A stretch of 64,000 nt of DNA from Rubripirellula tenax (GCF_007860125.1 NZ_SJPW01000002.1:310001-374000), one strand, 5' to 3'; shown: positions 27,328 to 37,714, numbered from the stretch's first letter. Numbers and translations are program-made. Notes: generated by a model not told the origin, from the letters alone.

Positions 27328-29643
27328 TTATCGACGCGAATTGCCGGCCGATCTGGCCGTCATCGGAGTCCGCCACGGCGGCGTGTCGGGCCGATAGACG
27401 CGATCGTAGTACATCGCCAGCGATCGCAGTGCGTGACCCTTCGGACCAATGCTCCAGTCATGATCCCGTTCGCTATGCATCGACGTCAACAGATACCGAA
27501 TCGCGGCAACGAGCCGGGGATTCTGAAGCTGAGAATCGGGCGTGACGGTCAACAACCATTCGACGATGTGGCCGGTTGTTTGGACCTTTCGATCCATGTC
27601 GTCATCGTTCTCGCGTCCTTCGAACCAATCGGTACTCATCGACCCGTCCCGGTTTTGCAATCGGTAGGCATAGTCGATGAAGTCTTCGGTGAATGTTTCT
27701 GCCCGCTTCCACTGACCGTCAATCGGCTTGCCTTCGGCGCGACGTTTCCGCAGTGCGTGCGCAAACCCCATCAACCGGTGCGTTCCGCCGCACGCCGCGC
27801 CCACGATGGGCTGGGCCAGTTCTTCGCGAATCAGTCGCTCGAAATCCCACGGGCTGCCGTCCTCGGCCTTCCACGTTGCATCGGTGTCCATGTAGTGCGA
27901 CAAGCCGATTAGCGTGAACGTCAATTCCTCACCACTCTTGCACGCCAGTTGCTCTTCGCGAATCACGTCACTCAATGCGAATTTTTTGCCATCCGCGTAA
28001 AGGGGATAGTCGGTCGGCACGTCACACAGCGAGAAGACGGCCAACATTTGCCCTTGGTGACCTTGCAACCCGACCCCGCTCTTCGCGACGATACGATCGT
28101 TCTTTGTCGTTAGCAACCGTTGTCCTCGACACGCGTTGTTGCCCGCAATCCAAGCGATCGTGCTGTAGGACCGGTTGTCGACCTTCACTTGCGTATCGAT
28201 GCCGTAGACCATGATCGCGTGCATCATGCCCCAGTTGCTTCTTTCGTTTGCGATTTCCGCTTTGTTGTGATAGTACGCCAAACACGAACGCATCACGCCC
28301 TGCAATCGCCCCACCGTATTCGATACGGGAACTTCCGACTGAGGGAAACCGGCATAGTCGATCGGCTGCCTTGCTTCACGCGGCGCCACAGCCTTGGACC
28401 GAGATGCCGAATTCAAGTCCATCGAATCGATCTCATCGACCGGCTCGCTTTTCGACTCCGGTGCAACGGAACGTGCCTCGACTTCGACTTCTCGAAGTGG
28501 CTTGGCCGCTTTGACGTACTCGGGTAGATCCGAAACCGATCGTTTTGCCGGCGCGGCTAGCGACGTGCTCTCCGGTGGAATTCGACCCGAGTCGTCGACG
28601 GGAGTTCCGTCGCGGGCGATCTTGAGTTTTCGGACGGTCACCCCGCCATCGTCGCTTAATGGGTCGACATCACCGACGAAGGCGGGGCTGGGGCCTTCGT
28701 TGTCGCCTTGCGCGTCCGATGAGATCGAGCGACTTTTTGTCGTGGGTGCCGGTCGTGAATTGCGGGTCCGCATGGCCGGCGGATCGGTCAACGGAATCGG
28801 TCCATCCGACGCCACATTCAGTGGCGTTCGGGTTTGCGGCGTTCGAGGTTGAGTCGTTGGACGGTGCGTCTCAGGGATCCGAGCCGACTCGGACTGGTCT
28901 GGCGCGCCCAATCGATTCGGTTTCACGCTCGGCTGAGCGGTTGGCTCAGGCTGCAAACGCGGGACCTGGCGGGGCTGCGTGATCGGCGCCGCTTCGCGAG
29001 GCTGGACCAACTTCAACGAGGGTTCTTCGATCACGGCGTTCAAACGCGGCGCCGGCATCTGACCGCGACGGTTCCAACCATCGTCGTCACCCAGATCGAT
29101 CGATTGATTGTCCAGCCTTGGCTTGGTCGGCATCCGCCCCAACGACGGGGGATCGGGAAGCTCCGTCGGCGGCTTGGGTGGATCCATCGATTGAGAATCC
29201 GATCCGCCTGGATTGATCAGTTTTTCCAGCAACCATGGCCGCCGCGCCACCCGCAATTCCAAAGTCGAATTGCTGGGTGCCTCCAGCGACATTTCTCCGT
29301 CTTTCGCGATGGACGACGGCGGGGCTGCGTTCGAGTCGGCGGTTCGATCTGTCGGTGCGGACGCAATGCGGGCAACCGGCGCTGACTCCAGCGTCAAGGT
29401 CGAACGGACCGGCGGCGGCGCGGGTGCGACTGCCTCGACCCGAGCGGTGGGCGGCGCGGTCACCGACGTCGGTGGCATCAAACGAGCCGTCGAGGGCGTC
29501 ACCAGGCGAACGTTTTCCGCATCGCATGGCATGATCGCGACACAGGACATTCCGGCGGCGATGACGGCCCCAAGGGTGTGTCGTTTGGTGGTGCGAGAAG
29601 GTCGTCGATGCTGCACGTCGTGCTCCGAGTTCAGGCGATACAT
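27328..29643 (-). CDS. Large secreted protein with proline-rich linker and alpha-toroid-like C-terminus
   Basis: A 771-residue protein of unknown function. An N-terminal hydrophobic signal (TLGAVIAAGMSCVAIMPCDA) is followed by about 380 residues of low-complexity Pro/Ser/Arg/Asp-rich sequence. The C-terminal 340 residues are ordered: CLAYYHNKAEIANERSNWGMMHAIMVYG, ACGGTHRLMGFAHAL, QNRDGSMSTDWF, TGHIVEWLLTVTPDSQL. The QxxDGS repeats and helix pattern recall the alpha/alpha-toroid of terpene cyclases and related fold families. I see no catalytic DxDD motif, so enzyme activity is not claimed. It probably acts in the periplasm or envelope. Confidence 0.6.
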   Translation of the reverse strand: MYRLNSEHDVQHRRPSRTTKRHTLGAVIAAGMSCVAIMPCDAENVRLVTPSTARLMPPTSVTAPPTARVEAVAPAPPPVRSTLTLESAPVARIASAPTDRTADSNAAPPSSIAKDGEMSLEAPSNSTLELRVARRPWLLEKLINPGGSDSQSMDPPKPPTELPDPPSLGRMPTKPRLDNQSIDLGDDDGWNRRGQMPAPRLNAVIEEPSLKLVQPREAAPITQPRQVPRLQPEPTAQPSVKPNRLGAPDQSESARIPETHRPTTQPRTPQTRTPLNVASDGPIPLTDPPAMRTRNSRPAPTTKSRSISSDAQGDNEGPSPAFVGDVDPLSDDGGVTVRKLKIARDGTPVDDSGRIPPESTSLAAPAKRSVSDLPEYVKAAKPLREVEVEARSVAPESKSEPVDEIDSMDLNSASRSKAVAPREARQPIDYAGFPQSEVPVSNTVGRLQGVMRSCLAYYHNKAEIANERSNWGMMHAIMVYGIDTQVKVDNRSYSTIAWIAGNNACRGQRLLTTKNDRIVAKSGVGLQGHQGQMLAVFSLCDVPTDYPLYADGKKFALSDVIREEQLACKSGEELTFTLIGLSHYMDTDATWKAEDGSPWDFERLIREELAQPIVGAACGGTHRLMGFAHALRKRRAEGKPIDGQWKRAETFTEDFIDYAYRLQNRDGSMSTDWFEGRENDDDMDRKVQTTGHIVEWLLTVTPDSQLQNPRLVAAIRYLLTSMHSERDHDWSIGPKGHALRSLAMYYDRVYRPDTPPWRTPMTARSAGNSRR

Positions 29644-29750
29644 AGGCGTTGTATCGGCCTGGACGCACTCGAAAGTTGACCCCGAAAATCACTTCAATTG
29701 GATTCCAGGTCGATAGCGAGACGATTTTTCGCGACAAAGCAAAAGATTGA

Positions 29751-30761
29751 CTAAAGATCGAACGAGTCAAGCGAATCGATCAGACGATCGAGCGAATCCT
29801 TCGGTTGTGCCTTCATCGCAGCTTGGCGTTTGGAAAGCTGGTCGTCGATGCCAACGGCGTCACGACCGGACAACAAAAGCTGCTCGTCCCGCTCGCGCGC
29901 CGCCGTGGCGATCGGATCGTCGCCGGTTGCCGGGGCACCAAACAACACGGACAAGTCGATTTTGAATCCCTCTTCGCCCTCGACCTCGGCTCCGGCGATC
30001 GCCGGCGCTTTGTGCTGGGGAAAAATGATGGCATTCTCAGGACAAACGCGACTGCATGCCGGACAGCCCTTGCGGCAATTGTCGGGCTGTTCGACCAGGA
30101 TATTTTCACCGTAATCAACGCCGTAGACGCCAAACAAACAGAAGTCGACGCACTCCATACAATTGGTGCATCGGCTGAAGTCGATGACCGGATACCACCG
30201 CCGCGAAGTCGTCTCGTCGACTTGCACGATCTTGCCACCAATGATCGGCAACGAAGTTTCACGCGGGTTATCTTCCACGCCTACGATCCGGCGGATCTCG
30301 GCAATGAAGTCATTCGCGTTGTTCGAGACCTTCAGGTCGATGCAGTGTATGTTGCGGTTCGGCCGCGGGTGCAAATCAGTTACCCGATCCACCGGTCCGC
30401 CGTCTGCGCCTTCGGACTCCGGTGCATCGGATTGTTCATCACCAGTGTCGTCATCGCTTGATTGGCCTAGCAGCACTTCGCCATACTGGCCGCCGATTCC
30501 GTTGCGATCGAGCACCCAGTGAGCGGCCCGACCGTAGATCCACGACGCGACCACCAAGTCGCCTTCGATATCGCTCAGCTTTTGGTACGACTCGCTCGAC
30601 TTGGGCAAATCATACAGGTGCGGAATCACCAGCACATCGACGCCGTCCAACGCGCCAACCGAGTCCGCGATCGCTTGCTCGATTCCACGCTTTTCCGGAT
30701 TCCGCGATTGGCCTCGCGAAATGACGACAGTGGTGGTGGCAGTGCGAGTGGCGGAAATCAT
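29751..30761 (-). CDS. Ferredoxin-type protein with two [4Fe-4S] clusters
   Basis: A 336-residue protein. The ATG at 30761 is chosen; the reading to 30833 runs into a palindromic repeat. Residues about 1-180 form an alpha/beta domain (TTTVVISRGQSRNPEKRGIEQAIADSVGALDGVDVLVIPHLYDL) like those of cobalamin-chelatase-type proteins. Cluster ligands follow: CTNCMECVDFC and CRKGCPACSRVCP, the two 4-Cys sets of a bacterial-type ferredoxin. The tail is Asp/Gln/Lys-rich. The protein must carry or sense electrons, but its partner is unknown. It is separated by a repeat from purL, on the same strand. Confidence 0.78.
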   Translation of the reverse strand: MISATRTATTTVVISRGQSRNPEKRGIEQAIADSVGALDGVDVLVIPHLYDLPKSSESYQKLSDIEGDLVVASWIYGRAAHWVLDRNGIGGQYGEVLLGQSSDDDTGDEQSDAPESEGADGGPVDRVTDLHPRPNRNIHCIDLKVSNNANDFIAEIRRIVGVEDNPRETSLPIIGGKIVQVDETTSRRWYPVIDFSRCTNCMECVDFCLFGVYGVDYGENILVEQPDNCRKGCPACSRVCPENAIIFPQHKAPAIAGAEVEGEEGFKIDLSVLFGAPATGDDPIATAARERDEQLLLSGRDAVGIDDQLSKRQAAMKAQPKDSLDRLIDSLDSFDL

Positions 30762-30785
30762 GAAGTCGGCTTTGTGTTCGGCTAA

Positions 30786-30883
30786 CAGCGTGTTGAAAAA
30801 GGGGTCTGACCCTCTCCGACGTTTCGGATTCACAATGTTTCTGCAACGTCTCCAAAGGGTCAGACCCCTTTTTCAACACGCTG
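30786..30883. repeat. 98-bp palindromic repeat with 28-bp perfect arms
   Basis: Arms at 30786-30813 and 30856-30883 are perfect inverted copies of 28 bp, including the block AAAAAGGGGTCTGACCC. The 42-bp centre is partly self-complementary (GACGTTT / AACGTC). The GGGGTCTGACCC core is typical of REP/RAYT-related elements found in many bacterial genomes. It lies between purL and the ferredoxin gene and may also end transcription on either strand. Confidence 0.75.
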
Positions 30884-30900
30884 CTAAACCCGGGCAACGT

Positions 30901-33858
30901 CTACCAAGCGAGCGGTTTTTGCCAGGCTTGTTTGGCGTCGGCGGTCGAGACATCCAGCACCACATCGGCGCCGTTGGTGACGACCAATCGTTCGTCGGCC
31001 TCGATTGTACCTAACCGGGCAACCGGAACCGAGCTTTTCGCCAACAACGCTTGGAAATCACCGGCGGCCTCGGCCGAAACTTCGACCAAGAACCGCGTGT
31101 TCGACTCGCTAAATAGAACTTCGGATGCCGACAAATTGCCGCCGCAAACCGCCGCGATATCGATCTTCATCCCCCACGTTCCCGCCATCGCCATCTCGGT
31201 TGCTGAAACTGCCAGCCCACCTTCGCTCAAGTCATGACACGCACGGACCTGGCCCAACATGATCGCCGCGTGCATCGCCGCGAACGTTGCCTTTGCCATG
31301 TCGGCGTTCACCGTTGGCACTTGTCCGCCCGTCAAACCACGAACCAAGGACAAATGCGATCCGCCCAGTTCCGACTTGGTTTCACCGACCAAGAACACGA
31401 CGTTACCGACTTCTTTGGCATCCATCGTGACCGCCTTGCCGATGTCATCGATCTGGCCCATCGCGCTGATCAACAAGCTCGGCGGAATCGAAATCGTTTG
31501 CTTGGTTCCGTCGCTTTCGAAGTAACTGAATTCGTTGTTCAGCGAATCCTTGCCGCTAACGAACGGAGTCCCCAACGTCACCGCCATGTCTTGGCATGCG
31601 ATCGCCGCACGTACCAACGACCCCAGCGTTTCGGCGCGGTCGGTGTAACCCCAGCAAAAGTTGTCCAAGATGGCGATCTTTGACGGATCGGCACCGACGG
31701 CTACCGCGTTTCGCATCGCTTCGTCGATCGCGGATGCGGCCATATGGTAAGTATCGAAATCGCCGTAGTGCGGGTTCATACCACACGACAAAACCAGCCC
31801 ACGACGCGACTGCATCCGTGGACGAACGACCGCCGCATCGCCGGGGCCGTCGCACAGCGGACCGACCAACGGTTTCACGACGCTGCCGCCTTGGACTTCG
31901 TGGTCGTATTGTCGGATCACCCATTGCTTGCTGGCCACGTTCAGGCTGCCCATGATCGCAAGCAGCGCGGCACGATGATCGTCGGGACTCATCGCGGGAA
32001 CAGAAAGCGGTTGTGTTTGCGGCGGCGTATAGACCGCATCGCGAATGATCGGCGGGCGACCATCGTGCAAGAACTGCATCGATACATCTCCGACCGTGTG
32101 GCCTTGATAGGTCAGCAGCAACCGCCCCGTCGGCACGAAGCGTCCGATCGCCGCCGCTTCCACACCTTCGCTCTCGCAAAGCTGGCGCAATTCGTCCCAT
32201 TTGTCTTGCGGGACCGCGAACACCATGCGCTCTTGAGCTTCCGAAATCCAAATCTCGGTATACGTCAAACCGTCGTACTTCAGCGGTGCCTTGTCCAGCC
32301 AAACTTCGGCGCCCAAGTGTTCGCCCATCTCGCCGACCGCGCTACTGAACCCGCCCGCACCGCAATCCGTCACGGCGTTGAACAAGCCGCGATCGCGAGC
32401 TTGGATCAAAACGTCCAGAACCATCTTTTCGGTGATCGCGTTACCAATCTGAACCGCGCCGCCGGACAATGATTCCGATTCGCTGGTCAGTTCGGCCGAG
32501 CTGAAGGTTGCACCGTGAATGCCGTCACGCCCGGTACGTCCGCCGATCGCGACGATCAAGTCGTCTGGCTTGACTTCTTTGTCTTCCATCCCGACCGGGA
32601 TCAGCCCCGCGTTGCCGCAGTACACCAGCGGGTTGCCCAGGTATCGTTTGTCGAAATAGACCGCGCCGTTGACCGTGGGGATCCCCATTCGGTTGCCGTA
32701 GTCGCGAACCCCCGACACGACGCCCTTCATCACGCGGCGCGGATGCAGCACTCCCGGCGGCAGCGAATCGACGGGAGTGTCCGGCGGCGCGAAACAAAAC
32801 ACGTCGGTATTGCAAATCGGTTTCGCGCCCATGCCGGTACCCATGGGGTCGCGGATCACACCACCGATGCCCGTGTTGGCACCGCCGTAGGGTTCCAACG
32901 CCGATGGGTGGTTGTGCGTTTCAACCTTGAAGCACACGTGGTACTCGTCATCGAACGTGACGACGCCTGCGTTGTCCTTGAACACGCTGACACACCAGTC
33001 ATTGTCGCCGAGTGTTTTGCGAATCTGCTGCGTGGCGGCGAAGATGGTTTCCTTCAGCATGTTTTCATACTGACGTTTATCCGCCATCGGTTCGCCGTCG
33101 GCGCCGTGTCCTTCATACCCTGGACCCTGGTAGGCGATCCGGCCGGCCAGCGTTTTGTGGCTACAGTGTTCCGACCAAGTCTGAGCAACCGATTCGAGTT
33201 CGATGTCGGTCGGGTCGCGGCCGATCTTGACGAAGTGCGCGCGGATCGTCTGCATTTCGACCAGAGTCAAATACAGTTGGCCGTCTTTGGATAACTTCGC
33301 CAGCCCTTCGTCGCTGAGTTCGCGAATCGGAATCGTCACCAACTCAAACTCGCCCGGCGACCCGACGTCCAACTTGTCCATCGCAAGCGGACCGACAACG
33401 ACTTGTTCGATCGCGTCGTTGGATAGCGCGCGGCGACAAATCGCATCCAACGAAGCGTCTTCGACTTCGCCGATCCAATACTTCCGCATCGTGCGAACCG
33501 CGTCGACGGCAAAGCCCGCGTCGCGTGCCGCGCCCAACGTGCTGGCCGCGACCGGATCCATCACGCCCGGTTTGGGCATCACGTTGACTTGAACAGTTTG
33601 CTCACCGGGCGGTTCGTTTAGCACATCGTCGCCCGCGATCGCAACGACCGAATGCTCGGTGATCGAATCGGACAACAACGTGCCGGCCAGACGCATCGCT
33701 TCGTCTTCGGCAAAGTTCCCTTGCACCAAGAATCCTCGCGCGAAGGCAACGGAAACATTCTGTCCCAAGCCGAGCTCGGCGATCTCTTCGCTGGTGCGGA
33801 TCGCTTCACGGTCGACTTGGTTCTCGGCCGGATAAATATCGATTTGCCAAAGCGGCAT
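30901..33858 (-). CDS. purL: Phosphoribosylformylglycinamidine synthase, PurS-PurL fusion
   Basis: A 985-residue enzyme of purine synthesis that converts FGAR, ATP and glutamine-derived ammonia to FGAM. About 220 N-terminal residues carry PurS-like sequence ([28 protein letters not shown]...), fused to a small-type PurL. The catalytic/ATP block is [29 protein letters not shown]; a second ATP-grasp-like half follows ([26 protein letters not shown]). There is no glutaminase domain, so a separate PurQ is expected elsewhere. The usual small PurL is about 740 residues, consistent with a fused PurS and linker. Start at the ATG at 33858. Confidence 0.92.
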   Translation of the reverse strand: MPLWQIDIYPAENQVDREAIRTSEEIAELGLGQNVSVAFARGFLVQGNFAEDEAMRLAGTLLSDSITEHSVVAIAGDDVLNEPPGEQTVQVNVMPKPGVMDPVAASTLGAARDAGFAVDAVRTMRKYWIGEVEDASLDAICRRALSNDAIEQVVVGPLAMDKLDVGSPGEFELVTIPIRELSDEGLAKLSKDGQLYLTLVEMQTIRAHFVKIGRDPTDIELESVAQTWSEHCSHKTLAGRIAYQGPGYEGHGADGEPMADKRQYENMLKETIFAATQQIRKTLGDNDWCVSVFKDNAGVVTFDDEYHVCFKVETHNHPSALEPYGGANTGIGGVIRDPMGTGMGAKPICNTDVFCFAPPDTPVDSLPPGVLHPRRVMKGVVSGVRDYGNRMGIPTVNGAVYFDKRYLGNPLVYCGNAGLIPVGMEDKEVKPDDLIVAIGGRTGRDGIHGATFSSAELTSESESLSGGAVQIGNAITEKMVLDVLIQARDRGLFNAVTDCGAGGFSSAVGEMGEHLGAEVWLDKAPLKYDGLTYTEIWISEAQERMVFAVPQDKWDELRQLCESEGVEAAAIGRFVPTGRLLLTYQGHTVGDVSMQFLHDGRPPIIRDAVYTPPQTQPLSVPAMSPDDHRAALLAIMGSLNVASKQWVIRQYDHEVQGGSVVKPLVGPLCDGPGDAAVVRPRMQSRRGLVLSCGMNPHYGDFDTYHMAASAIDEAMRNAVAVGADPSKIAILDNFCWGYTDRAETLGSLVRAAIACQDMAVTLGTPFVSGKDSLNNEFSYFESDGTKQTISIPPSLLISAMGQIDDIGKAVTMDAKEVGNVVFLVGETKSELGGSHLSLVRGLTGGQVPTVNADMAKATFAAMHAAIMLGQVRACHDLSEGGLAVSATEMAMAGTWGMKIDIAAVCGGNLSASEVLFSESNTRFLVEVSAEAAGDFQALLAKSSVPVARLGTIEADERLVVTNGADVVLDVSTADAKQAWQKPLAW

Positions 33859-34045
33859 GGGAATACTTTCGTTCGTTTGTTTTTAATTTTTCAACGCTCA
33901 GTCAAAGCCGCTCCGGGGCGGCCGGGACACTGACTGTTCTGCCCAGAATGTAACGGACCTGACATACATCGCCGAGAGCCAGTGATCCAACGGACGAATG
34001 CAGTCGTGAGTCGTTGGCAGCGTGAGTCGGCCCAATTCCGCTAGA

Positions 34046-34858
34046 CTATGGCGACTTGGCCGGTGTCGCAATCTGCAGGACGCCGTTCTCGATGTTTTGG
34101 GGGTCGGCTAGCACCAGCTCGCCGAGCTGCGTGGTCGCAGCGATGTACGCCTTTCCATTCATCACCAAACTACCCGCCGCTACCATGTACCAAGTATCGA
34201 TGGCGGGCGACTTCGAATCGATCAGCGACTCGATGGAGAGAGCACCTTCCATTTGGAAACGGTAGCTCAGTGTCACGATTTTTGAGGGTGCGACGGCGAC
34301 ATTCCACTCGCCATTGAGATTGAATCTGGATTGGATGGCCTCGACGGGGTGGCCGATTCGTTCCGAGAGAGTTGCCATTTGCTCTGCCCGATAGGCGGCC
34401 GCGGCCGCTCTTTGCTGCCGCAACACTTCCTGTTCCTTAGCGATCGCAGGCTTCAATGTTTCGAGATCGGTAAGCAAATTCGCTATCGCCTGATGCGTGT
34501 CCGACGTTGCGTTCACCACCAACGATTCCGCGAAAGGTGCAGTCGCCACCGTGCAGGGTCCCCCCAACAGATCCCATTCTTGCGGTGCGACCGTCGTCTG
34601 GATCACGCGGATCAACGATTCCCAGCCCAGATCCGGCGAGTCGATGTTCTTCGTCGGATCGATCGCAGTCTGGCGCAACAAATCACCGACTGGGTGAGCC
34701 ATCGGATAGGGCTGTTCCGCTTCCCACTTGGCGTTGCCCGACGCATAGCCTTGGTCAAACCCAAGCCGATAGCCGCCAAGCAGGCCCGCAACGCAAGCGA
34801 CCAGGAACAGAATCAAAGCAATCGAAAAACGAAACTTCTTTGACGTTTTCACAGACAT
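34046..34858 (-). CDS. Membrane-anchored protein with secretin-N-like repeat
   Basis: A 270-residue protein, function unknown. An N-terminal membrane anchor (FSIALILFLVACVAGLLGGYRLGFDQGYA) is followed by a region LIRVIQTTVAPQEWDLLGGPCTVATAP...LVVNATSDTHQAIANLLTDLETLK, the typical pattern of the small beta-alpha domains found at the N-terminus of secretins and in many planctomycete proteins. A coiled coil (QEVLRQQRAAAAAYRAEQMATL) and a C-terminal beta-rich domain follow. It lies on the same strand as tyrA, 36 bp downstream of it. Confidence 0.6.
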   Translation of the reverse strand: MSVKTSKKFRFSIALILFLVACVAGLLGGYRLGFDQGYASGNAKWEAEQPYPMAHPVGDLLRQTAIDPTKNIDSPDLGWESLIRVIQTTVAPQEWDLLGGPCTVATAPFAESLVVNATSDTHQAIANLLTDLETLKPAIAKEQEVLRQQRAAAAAYRAEQMATLSERIGHPVEAIQSRFNLNGEWNVAVAPSKIVTLSYRFQMEGALSIESLIDSKSPAIDTWYMVAAGSLVMNGKAYIAATTQLGELVLADPQNIENGVLQIATPAKSP

Positions 34859-34894
34859 TGTTGGAGTTCTGGTTTGACTTGCTTTTGAATTGAG

Positions 34895-35815
34895 TCAATC
34901 TGCATCGAATCGTCTCCGTCCGCTCGTTGGGGCTGATTGAATTGATTCTTTGGTTCGTTTGGCGTGAGCCAACCAGTCCAGCAGCAGCACGTCATCCGCA
35001 TCTTGAATGATCTGCCGCAGGCCATCCAATTCGCTCGCCAATCGAGCCAACTCGCCGGCGATGGCGGTGCGATTTTCGCGGCAGATCGCCGTCCACATTT
35101 CGGGGTCGCCGGCCGCGACTCGCGTGATGTCCGTCCACCCGCTGCCGACCAACGATCTTGCCGCCGGTGGGACCATTCGGGCGACCAGGGCGGACACCAA
35201 GTGTGGCACGTGGCTGACCGCTGCCAAGTGGGCGTCGTGGTCGGCGACGGACATCGTGATCGTGGTCCCGCCCGTCATTTTCCAAAAGTGATCAGCCCGC
35301 CCGACCATCGCCGTTCCCGCCACCTGGTCCGCCATCTGCTCGGTCGATTGTGGCGTCAAAACCACCACTTTTCCGTCAAACAAATCCGCCACGGCATGCT
35401 GGCTGCCGGACTTTTCGCTGCCCGCGATCGGGTGAGCCGCCACGAACTTGGCCATCGCGACGGGATCTTCTTCGACATTCGCGACGATCCCGGACTTGGT
35501 ACTGCCGACGTCGGTGATCAAGCATCCGGCCGGGCTGTGCCGGGCCGCCTCGATCACCATGCCGGCGATCCGATCCACCGGCGTGGCCACGACGACGACA
35601 TCGGCGTCGCGGCACGCTTCTTCGATCGAACCGGTGGCTCGGCCAATCACGCCTCGATCGACCGCGCCGGCCAACCGAGCCGCGTCGCGGGAATAGCCCA
35701 CAAACACGCAATTCGGGCGTCGACGACGAATCGACATCGCCACGCTGCCGCCCAGCAACCCGACGCCAAGAATCGCGACTCGGCGAGGCCAATCGTCTTC
35801 GGGGGTGTCGTGCAT
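34895..35815 (-). CDS. tyrA: Prephenate dehydrogenase
   Basis: A 306-residue NAD-dependent enzyme of tyrosine synthesis. The ATG at 35815 is chosen over a TTG at 35830. The Rossmann motif is RVAILGVGLLGGSVAMSI at the N-terminus. The middle matches TyrA: ADVVVVATPVDRIAGMV, LITDVGSTKSGIV, FVAAHPIAGSEKSG (catalytic His/Ser region), then the helical dimer domain with AAVSHVPHLVSALVA. No chorismate mutase or ACT domain is fused. It lies 75 bp downstream of the thiamine gene on the same strand. Confidence 0.9.
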   Translation of the reverse strand: MHDTPEDDWPRRVAILGVGLLGGSVAMSIRRRRPNCVFVGYSRDAARLAGAVDRGVIGRATGSIEEACRDADVVVVATPVDRIAGMVIEAARHSPAGCLITDVGSTKSGIVANVEEDPVAMAKFVAAHPIAGSEKSGSQHAVADLFDGKVVVLTPQSTEQMADQVAGTAMVGRADHFWKMTGGTTITMSVADHDAHLAAVSHVPHLVSALVARMVPPAARSLVGSGWTDITRVAAGDPEMWTAICRENRTAIAGELARLASELDGLRQIIQDADDVLLLDWLAHAKRTKESIQSAPTSGRRRFDAD

Positions 35816-35890
35816 GGTTGATCGACTCAATTTTCGTAAGGCCAGGGGCCCCCTACTTTAAGATGCTCGCCGCCAAACGAGAAGCCGCAG

Positions 35891-36946
35891 CTATTTTGCC
35901 AGCCGTCGCTTCAATTCCGCCGCCGCCTCGGCCGGGTCCGGTGCGTCGCGAACCGCGCCCGTCACGGCGGCTCGGTGGATTCCCGCCGAGGTGACCTGGT
36001 CCACGTTCGTCAAATCGATGCCGCCGATCGCGAAAGCAGGCAACGCGATCTCGGCGGAAACCTGCTCCAGCAGCGCCGGCCCGACGTAGTGGTCGAACGA
36101 CTTCGTATGCCCCGCAAAGACCGGCCCGCACCCGATGTAGTCCGCGCCGGCGGCAACGGCATCGCGAGCCTGTTCGATCGAATGTGTCGACAGTCCGATC
36201 AACTTCGTCGGCCCCAGAATCCGCCTCGCGTCCGCCACCGGCAACTCCTCTTGCCCAACGTGTACGCCGTCGGCCCCGGCGGCAAACGCCAAGTCCGCAC
36301 GATCGTTGACGATGAACAAACCGCCACATTGACCCGCAATCACCGATCCGAGGCGTGCCCGTTCCAACAGCGTTCGATCATCCGCGTCGTGGTCGCGCAA
36401 TTGCAAAACGTCAACGCCGTTTTGATACAACGACCGCGCCGCGTCGCCAAAACTCGCATCATCACGGCCCGCGTCGACCAGCACATACAGCGACGCGTCT
36501 TGTAAACGTCGTCGTCGATCATCCCCGGGCAACGTCAACTCCAATCGCGACGCCACGGTATAAGTTCGATACCTTGCCTGTTCGATCTGTGCGGCCAATT
36601 CAGTATCGATTGTCTTGCCGTACTCTTCGATCACTCTTAACGATTGGGCCGTCCGCGCGGCTGCCGCGGCAACCACCGATGCGACCGAAGCTCGCGACAT
36701 TTCCGTCGGCAACGAAATCTGTGTCCCCACATCGCCCGGCGTATCGCGGGCCAGCAACAACGATGTTCGAGGCAGCCGGCCGATGGCGCCTGCCACCAAA
36801 TGACGGATCGACTTCAATTCCGACGACATCGCGGGATCGTCGATCGCGAACCGAGCCCACTCTTCCATGGTCCGCAGACCTTCCAAGGCTCGATTTGTCG
36901 ACGCGTCCAGAATACGATAGGTCGCGCGGAGTGTTTCGTCAGTCAT
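35891..36946 (-). CDS. thiE: ThiD2-ThiE fusion, thiamine phosphate synthase
   Basis: A 351-residue bifunctional thiamine enzyme. Residues about 1-140 match the ThiD2 domain found in cyanobacterial and other ThiE proteins (YRILDASTNRALEGLRTMEEWARF, ...RVIEEYGKTID), known as an HMP-phosphate kinase distinct from classical ThiD. The rest is ThiE, which joins HMP-PP and thiazole phosphate: LYVLVDAG, DVLQLRDHDADDRTLLERA, FIVNDRADLAFAAGADGVHVGQEEL, AAGADYIGCGPVFAGHTK, PAFAIGGI. Only 21 bp separate its start from the divergent SGNH gene, so there is no space for a TPP riboswitch. Confidence 0.88.
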   Translation of the reverse strand: MTDETLRATYRILDASTNRALEGLRTMEEWARFAIDDPAMSSELKSIRHLVAGAIGRLPRTSLLLARDTPGDVGTQISLPTEMSRASVASVVAAAAARTAQSLRVIEEYGKTIDTELAAQIEQARYRTYTVASRLELTLPGDDRRRRLQDASLYVLVDAGRDDASFGDAARSLYQNGVDVLQLRDHDADDRTLLERARLGSVIAGQCGGLFIVNDRADLAFAAGADGVHVGQEELPVADARRILGPTKLIGLSTHSIEQARDAVAAGADYIGCGPVFAGHTKSFDHYVGPALLEQVSAEIALPAFAIGGIDLTNVDQVTSAGIHRAAVTGAVRDAPDPAEAAAELKRRLAK

Positions 36947-36967
36947 ACAAATCGGGTGGTCAAGAAG

Positions 36968-37714
36968 ATGATGAATGTGTTCAAGCCAAGTTGGGTCGCA
37001 ATGTTGTTGCTGGTCGCGTCGGCAGCCCTACCGGTCCATACCCAAGCTCAGGTGGCAACGAAAAAAACGCCGCCCAAAAAGATGCGGCCTCAATTTTTGC
37101 CACCCGAAGTCGACGCCAGTTTGCCGAACGTGTTGCTGATCGGCGACTCGATCTCCATCGGCTACATGTTAGACGCACGTAAACAGCTTGCAGGGGAAGC
37201 CAACGTTTGGCGACCCGCCACCAATTGTGGACCAACGACAACCGGCTTGAAATCACTCGAAACATGGATCGGCGATACCGAATGGGACGTGATTCACTTT
37301 AATTTCGGGCTTCACGACCTGAAATTCATGGGCCCCAAAGGCCAGAACCTCGCCGACCCGACCGACCCGACCAGTGCACCCCAGGTTCCGATCGACGAAT
37401 ACGCCAAGAACCTGCGGAAGATCGCCGAGCGATTGAAGGCGACCGGCGCCACGGTGATTTGGCGAGAAACCACGCCGGTACCTGACGGAGCCAAAGGCCG
37501 CGTCCCCGGCGATTCTAAGCGATACAACGAAGTCGCCGCCAAAGTGATGGCTGAAATTGGCGGTATCGAAACCGATCCGATGTATGAAGTCGCCGTCTCC
37601 ATCGCGAACTTGCAAAACAAAGCCGACGTCCACTACAAGCCCGAGGGATCCGCGAAACTGGGCGAACAAGTCGCCAAGACCGTCCGCGTCGCACTGGCCA
37701 CGCGATCAAAATAG
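36968..37714 (+). CDS. Secreted SGNH/GDSL hydrolase
   Basis: A 248-residue esterase/lipase-fold protein. Adjacent ATGs at 36968 and 36971 are both possible starts; either gives the signal peptide VAMLLLVASAALPVHTQAQ. The nucleophile block is VLLIGDSISIGYM, the Asn block is HFNFGLHDLKF, and the C-terminal Asp/His block is KADVHYKPEGSAKLGE. It probably removes acyl or acetyl groups from glycans outside the cytoplasm. Its frame is open 324 bp further upstream, but that part overlaps thiE on the opposite strand and is a shadow. Confidence 0.85.
   Translation: MMNVFKPSWVAMLLLVASAALPVHTQAQVATKKTPPKKMRPQFLPPEVDASLPNVLLIGDSISIGYMLDARKQLAGEANVWRPATNCGPTTTGLKSLETWIGDTEWDVIHFNFGLHDLKFMGPKGQNLADPTDPTSAPQVPIDEYAKNLRKIAERLKATGATVIWRETTPVPDGAKGRVPGDSKRYNEVAAKVMAEIGGIETDPMYEVAVSIANLQNKADVHYKPEGSAKLGEQVAKTVRVALATRSK

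Noticed and set aside
31744-32472. Plus-strand open frames inside purL
   Set aside because: Shadows of a well-conserved enzyme with high GC; no ribosome site or family motif.
35831-36990. TPP riboswitch for the thiamine gene
   Set aside because: Only 21 bp lie before the start codon and no THI-box sequence is present.
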